A stretch of 64,000 nt of DNA from Enorma massiliensis phI. GTDB lineage: Bacteria; Actinomycetota; Coriobacteriia; Coriobacteriales; Coriobacteriaceae. The notes beneath the pieces are model-generated. The model did no database searches, was not told the DNA's origin, and saw only the letters and a program-made list of their open reading frames with translations. Below are positions 26,786-36,334 of this stretch, piece after piece (the stretch's first letter is position 1; each line of letters begins with the position of its first letter). The stretch is taken from assembly GCF_000311845.1 (NCBI RefSeq), contig NZ_HE978574.1:525056-589055 (forward strand), read 5' to 3'. Position numbers and translations under genes: made by a program.

Positions 26786-26814
26786 GTGACAGTTGTACCC
26801 GGTACATCTGTCAT
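26786..26814. repeat. Palindrome of the GACA..CTGTC family, copy 5
   Basis: GTGACAGTTGTACCCGG then TACATCTGTCAT, 17 bp before the start of the monooxygenase-like gene. Nearly the same sequence as copy 1 at 6873. Confidence 0.8.
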
Positions 26815-26831
26815 TTCTAGGGTGATGAACG

Positions 26832-27163
26832 ATGGCGATCACGGTGAATTTGTATTACACGGCAATGCGGGCGCGGCGCGCGCATTTGCCGAGGAGATGG
26901 AGTCGTCGGGCACGGCCGATCGCATCCGCGCAGAGGAAGGCAACGTTGGCTACCAGTACTTTCAGCCGCTCGATGATCCCGAGACCATCATGCTCGTCGA
27001 CAGCTGGCGCGACCAGGCTGCACTCGATGCCCACCATGCTTCGCCCATGATGGCGACCATTGCCGAGCTGCGCGAGAAGTACGACCTGCATATGCGCGTC
27101 GAGCGTTTCGTGACTGATGCCGCCGGCGTGCCCTCGCAGGATGCAGCGTTCATTCGCGCGTAA
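26832..27163 (+). pseudogene. Antibiotic-biosynthesis-monooxygenase (ABM) domain gene with a frameshift
   Basis: The natural start is ATG 26832, giving MAITVNLYYT. After ten codons the frame must shift: from about 26862 the family-like sequence continues one frame over as GNAGAARAFAEEMESSGTAD and on to the stop at 27161-27163. Restoring one G in ACGGCAAT (26859-26866) would give a normal protein of about 110 residues. Visible ABM features are EGNVGYQYFQPLDDPE, LVDSWRDQAALDAHHASP (the conserved W and HH) and LHMRVERF. The family contains small dimeric quinol monooxygenases. The alternative open frame from 26735 would begin inside a palindrome with unrelated residues. It may be a true pseudogene or a sequencing error. 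Confidence 0.75.
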
Positions 27164-27230
27164 TGCGAGGTTCGCCGGCTCCGCTCTGAAAAAACGGCGG
27201 CGGGCAGCCAGCTTCCCTCTTCAGGAGAAA

Positions 27231-27296
27231 CCTGCATGCCGATTTACGCAATAAGAGGGCGAAAAATGGCTCTTATTGCGTAATTCGGCATGCAAG
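27231..27296. repeat. 66-bp hairpin with 27-bp arms
   Basis: Arms 27231-27257 (centre ACGCAATAAGAG) and 27270-27296 (CTCTTATTGCGTAA..) pair with two or three mismatches around a 12-base loop GGCGAAAAATGG. It lies between the convergent ABM and amidohydrolase genes. It could work as a two-way terminator, although there is no T tract. Confidence 0.8.
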
Positions 27297-27426
27297 TTGA
27301 AATATGAGGCGCGGGCAAGCCGACGGCCTGCGCATGCGACGTTGTGCGCAAGCGATATCGAGAACTGAGCGAGCATCCAGACTGCCCATGCAGGCTTTTC
27401 CATTTGCTGGACGAATATGCCGAAGA

Positions 27427-27457
27427 TGAATCGCAGACACCCGGTGTCTGCGATTCA
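27427..27457. repeat. Perfect 31-bp palindrome, CAGACACC family
   Basis: Arms TGAATCGCAGACACC and GGTGTCTGCGATTCA around one C, 46 bp beyond the 3' end of the amidohydrolase gene. Same core as 1066-1094. Confidence 0.85.
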
Positions 27458-27502
27458 CCCTGCGGACCAGGAACCCGGTTCCAGCGGGCTGTGGGGCCAT
27501 CG

Positions 27503-28786
27503 TTATTCAGCTAGGAAATCCACCGCGTACTGGGCGGCGAGCATGGCCCCCTTCACGAGCACGCTCTCGTCCACCCGGTAAAAGCAGGAGTGCTGGGCAA
27601 AGGTGGCGCCCAGGGCAGGGTTGCGCGTGCCCACGAAGGCGAGCACGCCGGGCACGCGGCGCAGGACTTCAGAAAAATCCTCGCCGGAAAGCGTGCCCCG
27701 GTAGCATCCTACGGCCTCGGGGCCCAGCACGCGCTCAATCGCGCGCCGACACCGTGCGGACGCCGCCCCGTCGTTCACCACCGCACCATGCGCGACGGTG
27801 TAGTCGGTAAGCTCCGCTTCCGCTCCCAGCGCCGCAGCGGTATGCTGCGCGATACGCGCGATGAGCTTCGGCATCGCCTCGTGCGCCGTGTCGCTGTAGG
27901 TGCGCACGGTGCCGGTGAGGTAAGCAGTCCCGGCGATGACGTTGCGCGCCGTTCCACCATGGAGCTCGCCTACCGTCACCACGGCGGGCTCATAGGGGCT
28001 GAGATCGCGGCTTACGATGGTTTGCAGGTTGTTCACGATCTCGGCGGCGGCTACGATGGCATCGGCTCCGCGCTGCGGCATGGCACCGTGGCACGACGTC
28101 CCGCGCACGTCGACGCGGAACCAATCGGTGTTTGCCATGCGCGGCCCTGCTTCGCATGAGATGGTCCCCGCGTCCACCTCGCTCCAAATGTGCGCTGCGT
28201 AGGCGCCGTCTACCCCATCGAGCACGCCGGCGTCGATCATCATGCGCGCTCCTTGGCCGTTTTCCTCGGAGGGCTGGAATACCGCGCGCACCTCGCCGTG
28301 GAGCGCGTCGGTCATTTGCGCGAGTACGCGGAGCGCTCCGAGCTGCATGGCGATGTGGCAGTCGTGCCCGCAGGCGTGCATGACCCCCGCGCGCTCGCTG
28401 GCGAAGGGAATGCCGGTGCGCTCGGTGACGGCGAGGGCGTCGATATCGGCCCGAATGAGAAGGCGCCGCCGCGGCGAGCCGTCCTCCCGGTAGGCGTCGG
28501 GCGCAGTGCCGGCAAGCGTGGCGACGAGGCCTGTGTCAAGCGGGCGTTCGTAGGGGATGCGCATGGCGTCGAGCTCGCGGGCAATCGCCTTGGTGGTGCC
28601 CACCTCCTGCAGGCTCAGCTCAGGATGCTGGTGGAAATAGCGGCGCTGCGCGATGACGTACGGCTCTGCCGCGCGCCCGAGCTCCTGGATGCGCGCGGTC
28701 GCCCCGAGCTCCTGGATGCGCGCGGTCGCATAGGCCGTTCCCTGCGCTTGCGATTCCGATGCCGTTCGTGCTTGTTCGCCTGCCAT
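27503..28786 (-). CDS. M20D-family amidohydrolase
   Basis: 427 residues. Zn-dependent deacylase or aminoacylase fold: RADIDALAVTERTGIPFAS, the metal-binding HACGHDCH (about residues 130-137), PSEENGQGA with catalytic Glu, a dimerisation domain, and a final QHSCFYRVDES loop with a metal His. Typical substrates are N-acyl amino acids, indole-acetyl or aminobenzoyl conjugates; which one is unknown. The start ATG at 28786 is preferred because AGGAGG stands before it; an ATG 33 bases further out lacks one. The N-terminus has a tandem ATARIQELG duplication from a 27-bp DNA repeat. Confidence 0.88.
   Translation of the reverse strand: MAGEQARTASESQAQGTAYATARIQELGATARIQELGRAAEPYVIAQRRYFHQHPELSLQEVGTTKAIARELDAMRIPYERPLDTGLVATLAGTAPDAYREDGSPRRRLLIRADIDALAVTERTGIPFASERAGVMHACGHDCHIAMQLGALRVLAQMTDALHGEVRAVFQPSEENGQGARMMIDAGVLDGVDGAYAAHIWSEVDAGTISCEAGPRMANTDWFRVDVRGTSCHGAMPQRGADAIVAAAEIVNNLQTIVSRDLSPYEPAVVTVGELHGGTARNVIAGTAYLTGTVRTYSDTAHEAMPKLIARIAQHTAAALGAEAELTDYTVAHGAVVNDGAASARCRRAIERVLGPEAVGCYRGTLSGEDFSEVLRRVPGVLAFVGTRNPALGATFAQHSCFYRVDESVLVKGAMLAAQYAVDFLAE
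28678..28730. repeat. 27-bp tandem duplication inside the amidohydrolase gene
   Basis: GAGCTCCTGGATGCGCGCGG occurs twice with a 27-bp period (copies begin near 28678 and 28706). In the protein it doubles the nine residues ATARIQELG near the N-terminus. Confidence 0.75.
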
Positions 28787-28879
28787 GCGCCCTCCTGCTT
28801 CCGGTGGCGTTCGCGCCATCGGCTATACTCGTAGCCGTGAACAATCTTACGCTTTATCGGCAGGTGTTGGGCCATATGA

Positions 28880-29833
28880 ATGGGGGCTTCTATGGCTGGG
28901 GAAGAAACGGGAGCCAAGAAGATCGAGGTTCGTTCCCTCGTGCTGTCCGCGGGCGGCGTCGATGTTGCGGCGGTGCGCGCGCTCATGGCGCGGGATGTGC
29001 CCTCGGGGTATAGAGCACAGACAGCCGATGAGATATTTGATGACTACTGGCGTTGGTTCAGACGGTTCCGCCTCATGGAGATCGTCGGCGTGCTGGGGCT
29101 TGCCGCCGTCGCCCTCATTGCAGGGATGCTCGGCTATATGGTGTGGTATTTCGTATTGCTCGGCCTGGCCATTCTTTCCGCGGTCCTCTTCCGGAGCGTG
29201 GTGGGCCAGCGCGAGCGCAGCATCACGGAAATCATCACGCAAGATTGCGACAGTGCTAAGTGGCGCCGGTTCATGGAGCTTTACGACGAGCGCAACCGCC
29301 GGGGGTTCGTGCGGCGGAGGATCGCGTGCAATATCGCAGCGGCAGATTACGCCGACGGCAGGTATGCCGATGCGATCCGGCGTCTGGCGTCCATTTCGGT
29401 TGGCGAGAGAAGCGCCTTGCGGGCGACGATCTTAAACACGCGCGCGCTCAGCTTGTACTGGCTGGGAGACCAGGAGGCCGCCGAACAGGCGCTCCGGTCT
29501 GCGCAGGAGTTCCGCGACCGCTTTGCACGGAGCCGGGCGGCAAAGGCGGTTGCCGCTTCGGTCTGCGAGAGCGTGGAGCAGAGGCTGCGTCCGGTCGAGA
29601 CATGGGACGCATCCGATCTTGCGCTCATCGTTCGTCGCCTTGAAGGGGCCCAGGCCCACAACGAACGCGCGAGCTGGTGCTTGCGCCTGGCCGAGTATGA
29701 GCTGGCGCACGGTGACACCGAGGTTGCGCACCAGCTTCTCGACGAAAAGGTGCTTTCGCCCATGACGCCCGCCATGCGGCGATCTCGGGACGAGCTGCTG
29801 CATGATGTTGAAGCGCGCATGCAGGGGAGGTAG
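28880..29833 (+). CDS. Unknown membrane protein with TPR-like C-terminal helices
   Basis: 317 residues, no family recognised. Two adjacent hydrophobic helices (about residues 66-108, MEIVGVLGLAAVALIAGMLG and VWYFVLLGLAILSAVLF) separate a cytosolic N-terminal part from a long alpha-helical C-terminal part. The latter has repeated helix pairs of TPR-like character: ADYADGRYADAIRRL, SLYWLGDQEAAEQALRSA and LAEYELAHGDTEVAHQLLDE. ATG 28880 or 28892 could be the start; the second has a G-rich stretch in front. It may be a scaffold at the membrane. It is divergent from the amidohydrolase gene, about 90 bp away. Confidence 0.75.
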   Translation: MGASMAGEETGAKKIEVRSLVLSAGGVDVAAVRALMARDVPSGYRAQTADEIFDDYWRWFRRFRLMEIVGVLGLAAVALIAGMLGYMVWYFVLLGLAILSAVLFRSVVGQRERSITEIITQDCDSAKWRRFMELYDERNRRGFVRRRIACNIAAADYADGRYADAIRRLASISVGERSALRATILNTRALSLYWLGDQEAAEQALRSAQEFRDRFARSRAAKAVAASVCESVEQRLRPVETWDASDLALIVRRLEGAQAHNERASWCLRLAEYELAHGDTEVAHQLLDEKVLSPMTPAMRRSRDELLHDVEARMQGR

Positions 29834-29959
29834 GGGCCTTATGCAGATGCACGGGGCGCGGATGGTGTGCGGATAGCGCGCAGCCCGTAGCCCGTAGCCG
29901 GTGCTGGGTAGGCGCTCAAGAAATCTAAGTGTCAATTGATAAGATTTTTTGACTTCGAG

Positions 29960-29988
29960 TTGTATAAGTTCTCAGAGCTGGGTACTAT
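29960..29988 (+). promoter_or_regulatory. Probable groES-groEL promoter
   Basis: TTGTAT at 29960-29965, 17-bp spacer, TACTAT at 29983-29988, with AT-rich sequence before it. I see no CIRCE (TTAGCACTC..GAGTGCTAA) and no convincing HspR repeat, so the heat-shock control is not apparent. Confidence 0.45.
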
Positions 29989-30061
29989 TCTCTGCGTACG
30001 TAAAGGACATGGTGCTGCGGAGGCTAGGTGCTCCGCGCAACCGCTGAAGGAGGAACCTTCT

Positions 30062-30349
30062 ATGAGTCTTAAGCCGCTTGGTGATCGCGTCCTGATTAAG
30101 CCCGAGGCTGCTGAGCAGAAGACCGCGTCCGGTCTCTACATCGCCAGCAACGCGCAGGAGAAGCCGCAGCGCGGCGAGGTCGTCGCGGTGGGCGAGGGCA
30201 AGCTCAACGACAACGGCGAGCGTCTCCCCATGGATGTCAAGCCCGGTGACAAGGTCATCTATGGCAAGTTCGGTGGCAACGAGGTCAAGATCGACGGCGA
30301 GGATTACCTCCTCATGCGCGTTGACGATATCTACGCGATCGTCGAGTAG
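30062..30349 (+). CDS. groES: GroES co-chaperonin
   Basis: 95 residues, ring-forming lid of the GroEL chamber. It starts MSLKPLGDRVLIKPEAAEQK, has the mobile loop TASGLYIASNAQEKPQRGEV (about 21-40), and ends in the conserved LMRVDDIYAIVE. ATG 30062 follows GAAGGAGG; the longer open frame upstream is promoter and leader. groEL follows after 63 bp with its own ribosome-binding site. Confidence 0.97.
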   Translation: MSLKPLGDRVLIKPEAAEQKTASGLYIASNAQEKPQRGEVVAVGEGKLNDNGERLPMDVKPGDKVIYGKFGGNEVKIDGEDYLLMRVDDIYAIVE

Positions 30350-30397
30350 CCCTGCCGGCATGGCTTAGCCATTCATTAGGTACTACATCTTAGGTAA

Positions 30398-32050
<1,653 letters not shown>

Positions 32051-32070
32051 TCGCGAGTCCTAGACTCCCA

Positions 32071-32169
32071 CCGGAAGGCCCCGGAAGGTTCCTTCGCGCG
32101 TGGTCATCGCCGCTCGGCAGAGCCGAGCGGCTGCGGGAAACGCGCTCAGGAATCCTTCCGGGGCCTTCC
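32071..32169. repeat. 99-bp nested hairpin after groEL
   Basis: Outer arms 32071-32093 (GGAAGGCCCCGGAAGG core) and 32148-32169, one bulge; inner perfect stem CCGCTCGG / CCGAGCGG at 32110-32130. It could be a groEL terminator, but only GCGTTT follows. Same arm-stem-arm plan as the elements at 10809 and 25848. Confidence 0.7.
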
Positions 32170-32215
32170 TGCGTTTACGGGCTCGCGGGGGGGATGTAGG
32201 GGATGAGAGGGGCTT

Positions 32216-32322
32216 GGGGGCCTCGCGCTGCGCGCATCGGCCCGTGCGGCGGGCACGGGGATGGGCGGGTGGGGAGCTCTGCCGGGGGCCTCGCGCTGCG
32301 CGCATCGGCCCGTGCGGCGGGC
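32216..32322. repeat. 39-bp perfect direct repeat
   Basis: Copies at 32216-32254 and 32284-32322, beginning GGGGGCCTCGCGCTGCGC, 68 bp apart, just beyond the 3' end of the FAD dehydrogenase gene. Each contains palindromic GCGCTGCGCGC-like sequence. Confidence 0.8.
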
Positions 32323-32329
32323 GCTCTTC

Positions 32330-33724
32330 CTACAGCTCCTCTGCTAGGTAGCCACCCATGAGGTAGCCCATGACGCTTGCCATCATGAGGCCGCGCGTCC
32401 ACCCGCTTGAGTCGCCCAGGCAGTGCAGGCCGCGCACATTGGTGGCGAAGCGCTCGTCCATGCGAACGCGGTTGCTGTAGAACTTGAGCTCTGGAGCGTA
32501 GAGCAGCGTCTCGGCTGAGGCGAAGCCGGGGATGGCCTGGTCGACGGCGAGCATGAAGTTCACGATTGAGGTCATGGTGCGGTAGGGCAGCGCGCTTGTG
32601 ATATCGCCCGCCACGGCGTCCACGAGGGTGGGCTTGATGTTCGAGCGCGAGAGCTCCTTTTGCCAGGTGCGCTTGCCGTCTAGGATGTCGCCAAAGCGTT
32701 GGACGAGGATGTGTCCGTCTCCGAGCATGTTGCAGAGGCGTCCAACATTTTGGGCGTATGCGATGGGCTGGTTGAACGGCTCGCGGAAATTGTGCGTCAC
32801 GAGCACGGCTAGGTTGGTGTTCTCGCTCTTGCGCTCTTTGTACGAATGGCCGTTCACCACCGCCAGGCCGCCGTCATAGTTCTCCTGGCTTACAAAGCCG
32901 CCGGGGTTTTGGCAGAACGTGCGCACCTTGTTGCGGAAGGGGTTGGGATAGCCGATAAGCTTGCTCTCGTAGAGCACGTCGTTCACGCGCTCCATCACCT
33001 CATTGCGCACCTCGACGCGTACACCCATATCAACGGCGCCCGGAACATGGTCGATGCCGTGCTCGGAGCAAAGGTGCTCGAGCCAATCCGCTCCGCGGCG
33101 GCCCGTTGCCACGATGACGCGCTCGGCGTCAATGCGCAGCGCCCCCTCGGGTCCTTCGGCGACGACGCCTCGGCACGCGCCATCCTCAATGATGAGATCG
33201 CGGCAGTCGGTGTTGAACACGATCTCTACGCCTCGGTCAATGAGGTCCCGCTCGATTCGTCCATAGATTTCCTGGGCTTTCTCGGTTCCGAGGTGACGGA
33301 TGGGGCAGTCGACGAGTTTAAGTCCGGCTTGGATCGCTCGCAGGCGAATCTTACGTACAGATTCCGGCGCATCGACCCCCTCGACGTGCTCATCGGCACC
33401 AAACGCAAGATAGATGCCATCGACTTCGTTGATGGTCTTTTGGGCAAGGTCGCACCCAATGAGCTCAGGAAGATCGCCGCCCACCTCGTGCGAGAGAGAC
33501 AGCTTTCCATCCGAGAATGCGCCGGCCCCAGAAAACCCCGTGGTTATGCGGCACGGGCTGCACTGAACGCAGCGGCCTGCACGCGCTTTGGGGCATGAGC
33601 GCTTTTCGATGGGCAGGCCCTTCTCAACCATGACGATGTGAAGCTGCGGGCGCTCGCGTATGAGCCTGAGCGCCGTGAAGATGCCCGAAGGCCCAGCTCC
33701 AACGATGGCTACATCTGCTTGCAT
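32330..33724 (-). CDS. FAD-dependent dehydrogenase (COG2509-like)
   Basis: 464 residues. N-terminal dinucleotide fold ADVAIVGAGPSGIFTALRL (residues 3-21). Then a Cys-rich stretch CPKARAGRCVQCSPC (about 48-62), followed by TGFSGAGAFSDGKLSLS, and a second FAD contact ERVIVATGRRGADWL. The C-terminal CLGDSSGWTRGLMMASVMG is the usual closing FAD-binding segment. This group of uncharacterised flavoproteins is widespread in anaerobes; substrate unknown. ATG 33724 has AGGAAGG in front; the frame is open for another 107 codons upstream, but that part lacks a ribosome-binding site and any similarity. Confidence 0.85.
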   Translation of the reverse strand: MQADVAIVGAGPSGIFTALRLIRERPQLHIVMVEKGLPIEKRSCPKARAGRCVQCSPCRITTGFSGAGAFSDGKLSLSHEVGGDLPELIGCDLAQKTINEVDGIYLAFGADEHVEGVDAPESVRKIRLRAIQAGLKLVDCPIRHLGTEKAQEIYGRIERDLIDRGVEIVFNTDCRDLIIEDGACRGVVAEGPEGALRIDAERVIVATGRRGADWLEHLCSEHGIDHVPGAVDMGVRVEVRNEVMERVNDVLYESKLIGYPNPFRNKVRTFCQNPGGFVSQENYDGGLAVVNGHSYKERKSENTNLAVLVTHNFREPFNQPIAYAQNVGRLCNMLGDGHILVQRFGDILDGKRTWQKELSRSNIKPTLVDAVAGDITSALPYRTMTSIVNFMLAVDQAIPGFASAETLLYAPELKFYSNRVRMDERFATNVRGLHCLGDSSGWTRGLMMASVMGYLMGGYLAEEL

Positions 33725-33938
33725 GGCAATCCTTCCTGTGCGTTTCGTTTTGCCAGTGTGATACTCTAACGTTGCCGCCGGCTCGCCACAAGGGCGCCCG
33801 TACTTCCCGCCGAGCAGGTGTGCCAAATAAAAATGCAGGTAAAGGCCATTCTTATATACACATTGCCACGAACGCGGCATTGCCTGTGATGGAGTCGGGG
33901 ACGTGCGCCCGTAGGATGAAGCTGTCGAAGGGGGGCTA

Positions 33939-35927
33939 GTGAAGGCGATCGAACTCGTAACATATCTGAATGAGCGCGCGGCTGCATCGATTGATGAGCT
34001 GACGTCCGAGTTCGAGGTGAGCGCTCGCACGGTGCGCCTGCACATTCAACGCACCAACGATATGCTCGAAGGCCTTGCCCACATCTCCTACGCGCGCAAG
34101 CAGGGTGGCTATGTGCTCTCTGTAATCAACGAAGAGGGCTTCAGCGAATGGTTGGACCGCATGCGCCGCTTCGGCGACCTCGACGGCAGCGCCTCAGAGA
34201 AGCGCACCACCTATCTCATCAATGATTTGCTCATGCGCGACGATTGGGTGACCGTTGCGAGCATGGCCCAGGTTCTCTACGTGTCGCCTCAGAGCATTTC
34301 GAAGGACCTGAAAGCTGTGGAGGCAAAGCTCGGCGAGTACGACCTGGCGCTTGAGAAGCGTCCGCGCTACGGCGTGCGCGTTCGAGGCTCCGAGCTCAAC
34401 CGTCGCCTCTGCCTTGCAAGTATCGCAACGGAAGGCGTGATTGGCTCGAATCCGTTCGGCGATGAAACGGTTCCCCAGCTGGTGAAGACCATCGCCGGTT
34501 GCATCGAACGGGCGCTCGAGGAGCATCCGGTCTACATGAGCATGCTCGCCTTCCAGAATCTCGTAGTGCATCTTATGGTTGCGTTCTATCGCATCAAAGA
34601 GGATTGCCTGATCCTTCTCGACGACGAGACGCTCGATCGCATTCGCCTCACGCCCGAGTTTGCCGCAGCCAGAAGCGTTGCCAAACAGCTCGATGGGGCC
34701 TTTGGCATCACCCTGCCCGAATCGGAGGTCGCCTACATCGCCATTCACCTCGCGGGAAAGAAGAGCATCATTCCCGAGGAGAGCGCCGCTGCCGGTGCTT
34801 CTTCTGCCGGGGGAGGCCATGCGGGCGCCGAGGGCTCCCATGATGGCGCGAGGGGTGCTGCGCCCCACGACGCTCGCGGGGTCATCATTCCCGATGAGGT
34901 GTGGAACGTGGTCACCGAGATGCTCGACCGCGTGTGGGAGCTCTTCCATTTCGATTTTCGCGACGATCTTGAGCTGCGCATGAACCTTGCTCGGCACATC
35001 GTTCCCTTGGTTACGCGCCTGCGCTTCAATATGAGCATCGATAACCCGCTGCTTTCGGATATCAAGACGAGGTTCCCGCTCGCCTTCGCGATGGCGCTCG
35101 ATGCTGCCGACGTGCTCGGTAGGCATTACGGCACCACACTCTCTCAGGCGGAGACGGGCTATATCGCCCTTGCGTTCGCGCTTGCCCTTGACCGCTTGCG
35201 TGAGGAGGGGCCGCGCCGCAACGTTGTGGTGGTGTGCGCTTCGGGGCTCGGGACTTCTCGGCTGCTCGAACATGCGATCAGGAGACAGTTCGGCGATCGC
35301 ATCGATAAGGTGGTGCCCTGCGACGCCCTGCATGTCGAGGCGATGGACTTCACCGGCTTCGACTACATCTTCACGACGGTCCCTCTCGAGGGTGAGTTCC
35401 CGATTCCCGTGCAGGAGATCCACTCATTCCTGAACGAGGTTGACGTGCGGCAGATTAACGAGCTGCTTCGCGCTTCGGCAGATATGGGTGCGGGGCTCTT
35501 CGACCCGGCCTGGTTCGACCCCCATCTCGATGCGGAGACGCCCCATGAGGCTATCTGCGGCCTCGCCGAGCTCATGGTCGAGCGCGCGGGGGCACCCGCC
35601 GAGCTCGTGGAGCTCGCATTGGAGCGCGAGAGCGCCGCATCAACCGCTTTCGGTAGCGGTCTAGCGCTCCCTCATCCCATACGCTCCCTGCCCGGACCCA
35701 CGAAGGTGTGCGCAGGCATTCCCAACCGCCCCATCCGTTGGGGTGACAAGGATGTTGAGCTGGTGCTGCTTGTAGCGATCGGCGACGACGGCCGCAACGC
35801 GCTGGATTGGTTCTTCTCGCGTATGGCTGAGTTGCTATCTCACGAAGAGCGCGTGAAGCGCATCGTGGACGATCGAAGTTTTGAAGTGATGATGCAGGAA
35901 ATCGCCCATGGCGAGGAAAGGAGCTGA
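33939..35927 (+). CDS. PRD-containing transcriptional regulator of the PTS operon (LicR/MtlR type)
   Basis: 662 residues. Order: N-terminal HTH (ASIDELTSEFEVSARTVRLH, about 16-35), a second HTH-like segment, two PTS regulation domains (about 170-280 and 320-425, separated by a Gly/Ala/His-rich linker from about 286), an EIIB-like domain with the phosphorylatable Cys in VVVCASGLGTSRLLE (about 430), and an EIIA-like domain with His in GLALPHPIRS. Such regulators are activated or silenced by phosphorylation through HPr and EII proteins. GTG 33939 follows AAGGGGGG. It is the first gene of the operon and probably induces it. Confidence 0.9.
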   Translation: MKAIELVTYLNERAAASIDELTSEFEVSARTVRLHIQRTNDMLEGLAHISYARKQGGYVLSVINEEGFSEWLDRMRRFGDLDGSASEKRTTYLINDLLMRDDWVTVASMAQVLYVSPQSISKDLKAVEAKLGEYDLALEKRPRYGVRVRGSELNRRLCLASIATEGVIGSNPFGDETVPQLVKTIAGCIERALEEHPVYMSMLAFQNLVVHLMVAFYRIKEDCLILLDDETLDRIRLTPEFAAARSVAKQLDGAFGITLPESEVAYIAIHLAGKKSIIPEESAAAGASSAGGGHAGAEGSHDGARGAAPHDARGVIIPDEVWNVVTEMLDRVWELFHFDFRDDLELRMNLARHIVPLVTRLRFNMSIDNPLLSDIKTRFPLAFAMALDAADVLGRHYGTTLSQAETGYIALAFALALDRLREEGPRRNVVVVCASGLGTSRLLEHAIRRQFGDRIDKVVPCDALHVEAMDFTGFDYIFTTVPLEGEFPIPVQEIHSFLNEVDVRQINELLRASADMGAGLFDPAWFDPHLDAETPHEAICGLAELMVERAGAPAELVELALERESAASTAFGSGLALPHPIRSLPGPTKVCAGIPNRPIRWGDKDVELVLLVAIGDDGRNALDWFFSRMAELLSHEERVKRIVDDRSFEVMMQEIAHGEERS

Positions 35928-35929
35928 GC

Positions 35930-36283
35930 ATGTCTGAAGAAAAGCGGAGCATGGAGGCGCAGCAGGTCGGGGGGCAGGATGTTGAGCTCATCCCGTTTGC
36001 GCTCATCGCCGATGCCGGCGAGGCCAAGAGCCTTGCGTTCATGGCGCTGAACGAGGCCAAACAGGGCAACTTCGAAGCGTGCGATGACTATATGAAGCAG
36101 TCGGATGAGGCCTATCTGCGTGCGCACAATACGCAGACCGAGATTCTGGTCAAGGAGGCAAACGGCGAGCACATGCCTGTAAACGTCATGCTCGTTCACG
36201 CCCAGGACCATCTCATGACCTCGAATCTCGCGCGCGAGCTCATTCGCGAGCTTATCGAGCTGTATCGCGTCCGCAACGCGTAG
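35930..36283 (+). CDS. PTS lactose/cellobiose-type IIA component
   Basis: 117 residues, three-helix cytosolic phosphocarrier of the Lac family. The active His lies in VNVMLVHAQDHLMTS (about residues 79-93), and the N-terminal helix carries IADAGEAKSLAFMALNEAKQ. The first 20 residues are a polar extension rich in Glu and Gln. The ATG is two bases after the regulator stop, with AAAGGAG inside the regulator end. Passes phosphate from HPr to the IIB protein encoded two genes on. Confidence 0.93.
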   Translation: MSEEKRSMEAQQVGGQDVELIPFALIADAGEAKSLAFMALNEAKQGNFEACDDYMKQSDEAYLRAHNTQTEILVKEANGEHMPVNVMLVHAQDHLMTSNLARELIRELIELYRVRNA

Positions 36284-36334
36284 CCACTTGTCGTAATGCC
36301 GGTGGCATGCCGGCAGGGGACCCAGGGAGGGAAC

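Noticed and set aside
26735..26831. Upstream in-frame extension of the ABM gene body
   Set aside because: It runs through a palindrome, encodes no family-like residues, and a better start with matching N-terminus exists at 26832 in the other frame.
29834..30061. CIRCE or HspR operator before groES
   Set aside because: No TTAGCACTC/GAGTGCTAA pair and no CTTGAGT/ACTCAAG pair with proper spacing was found.
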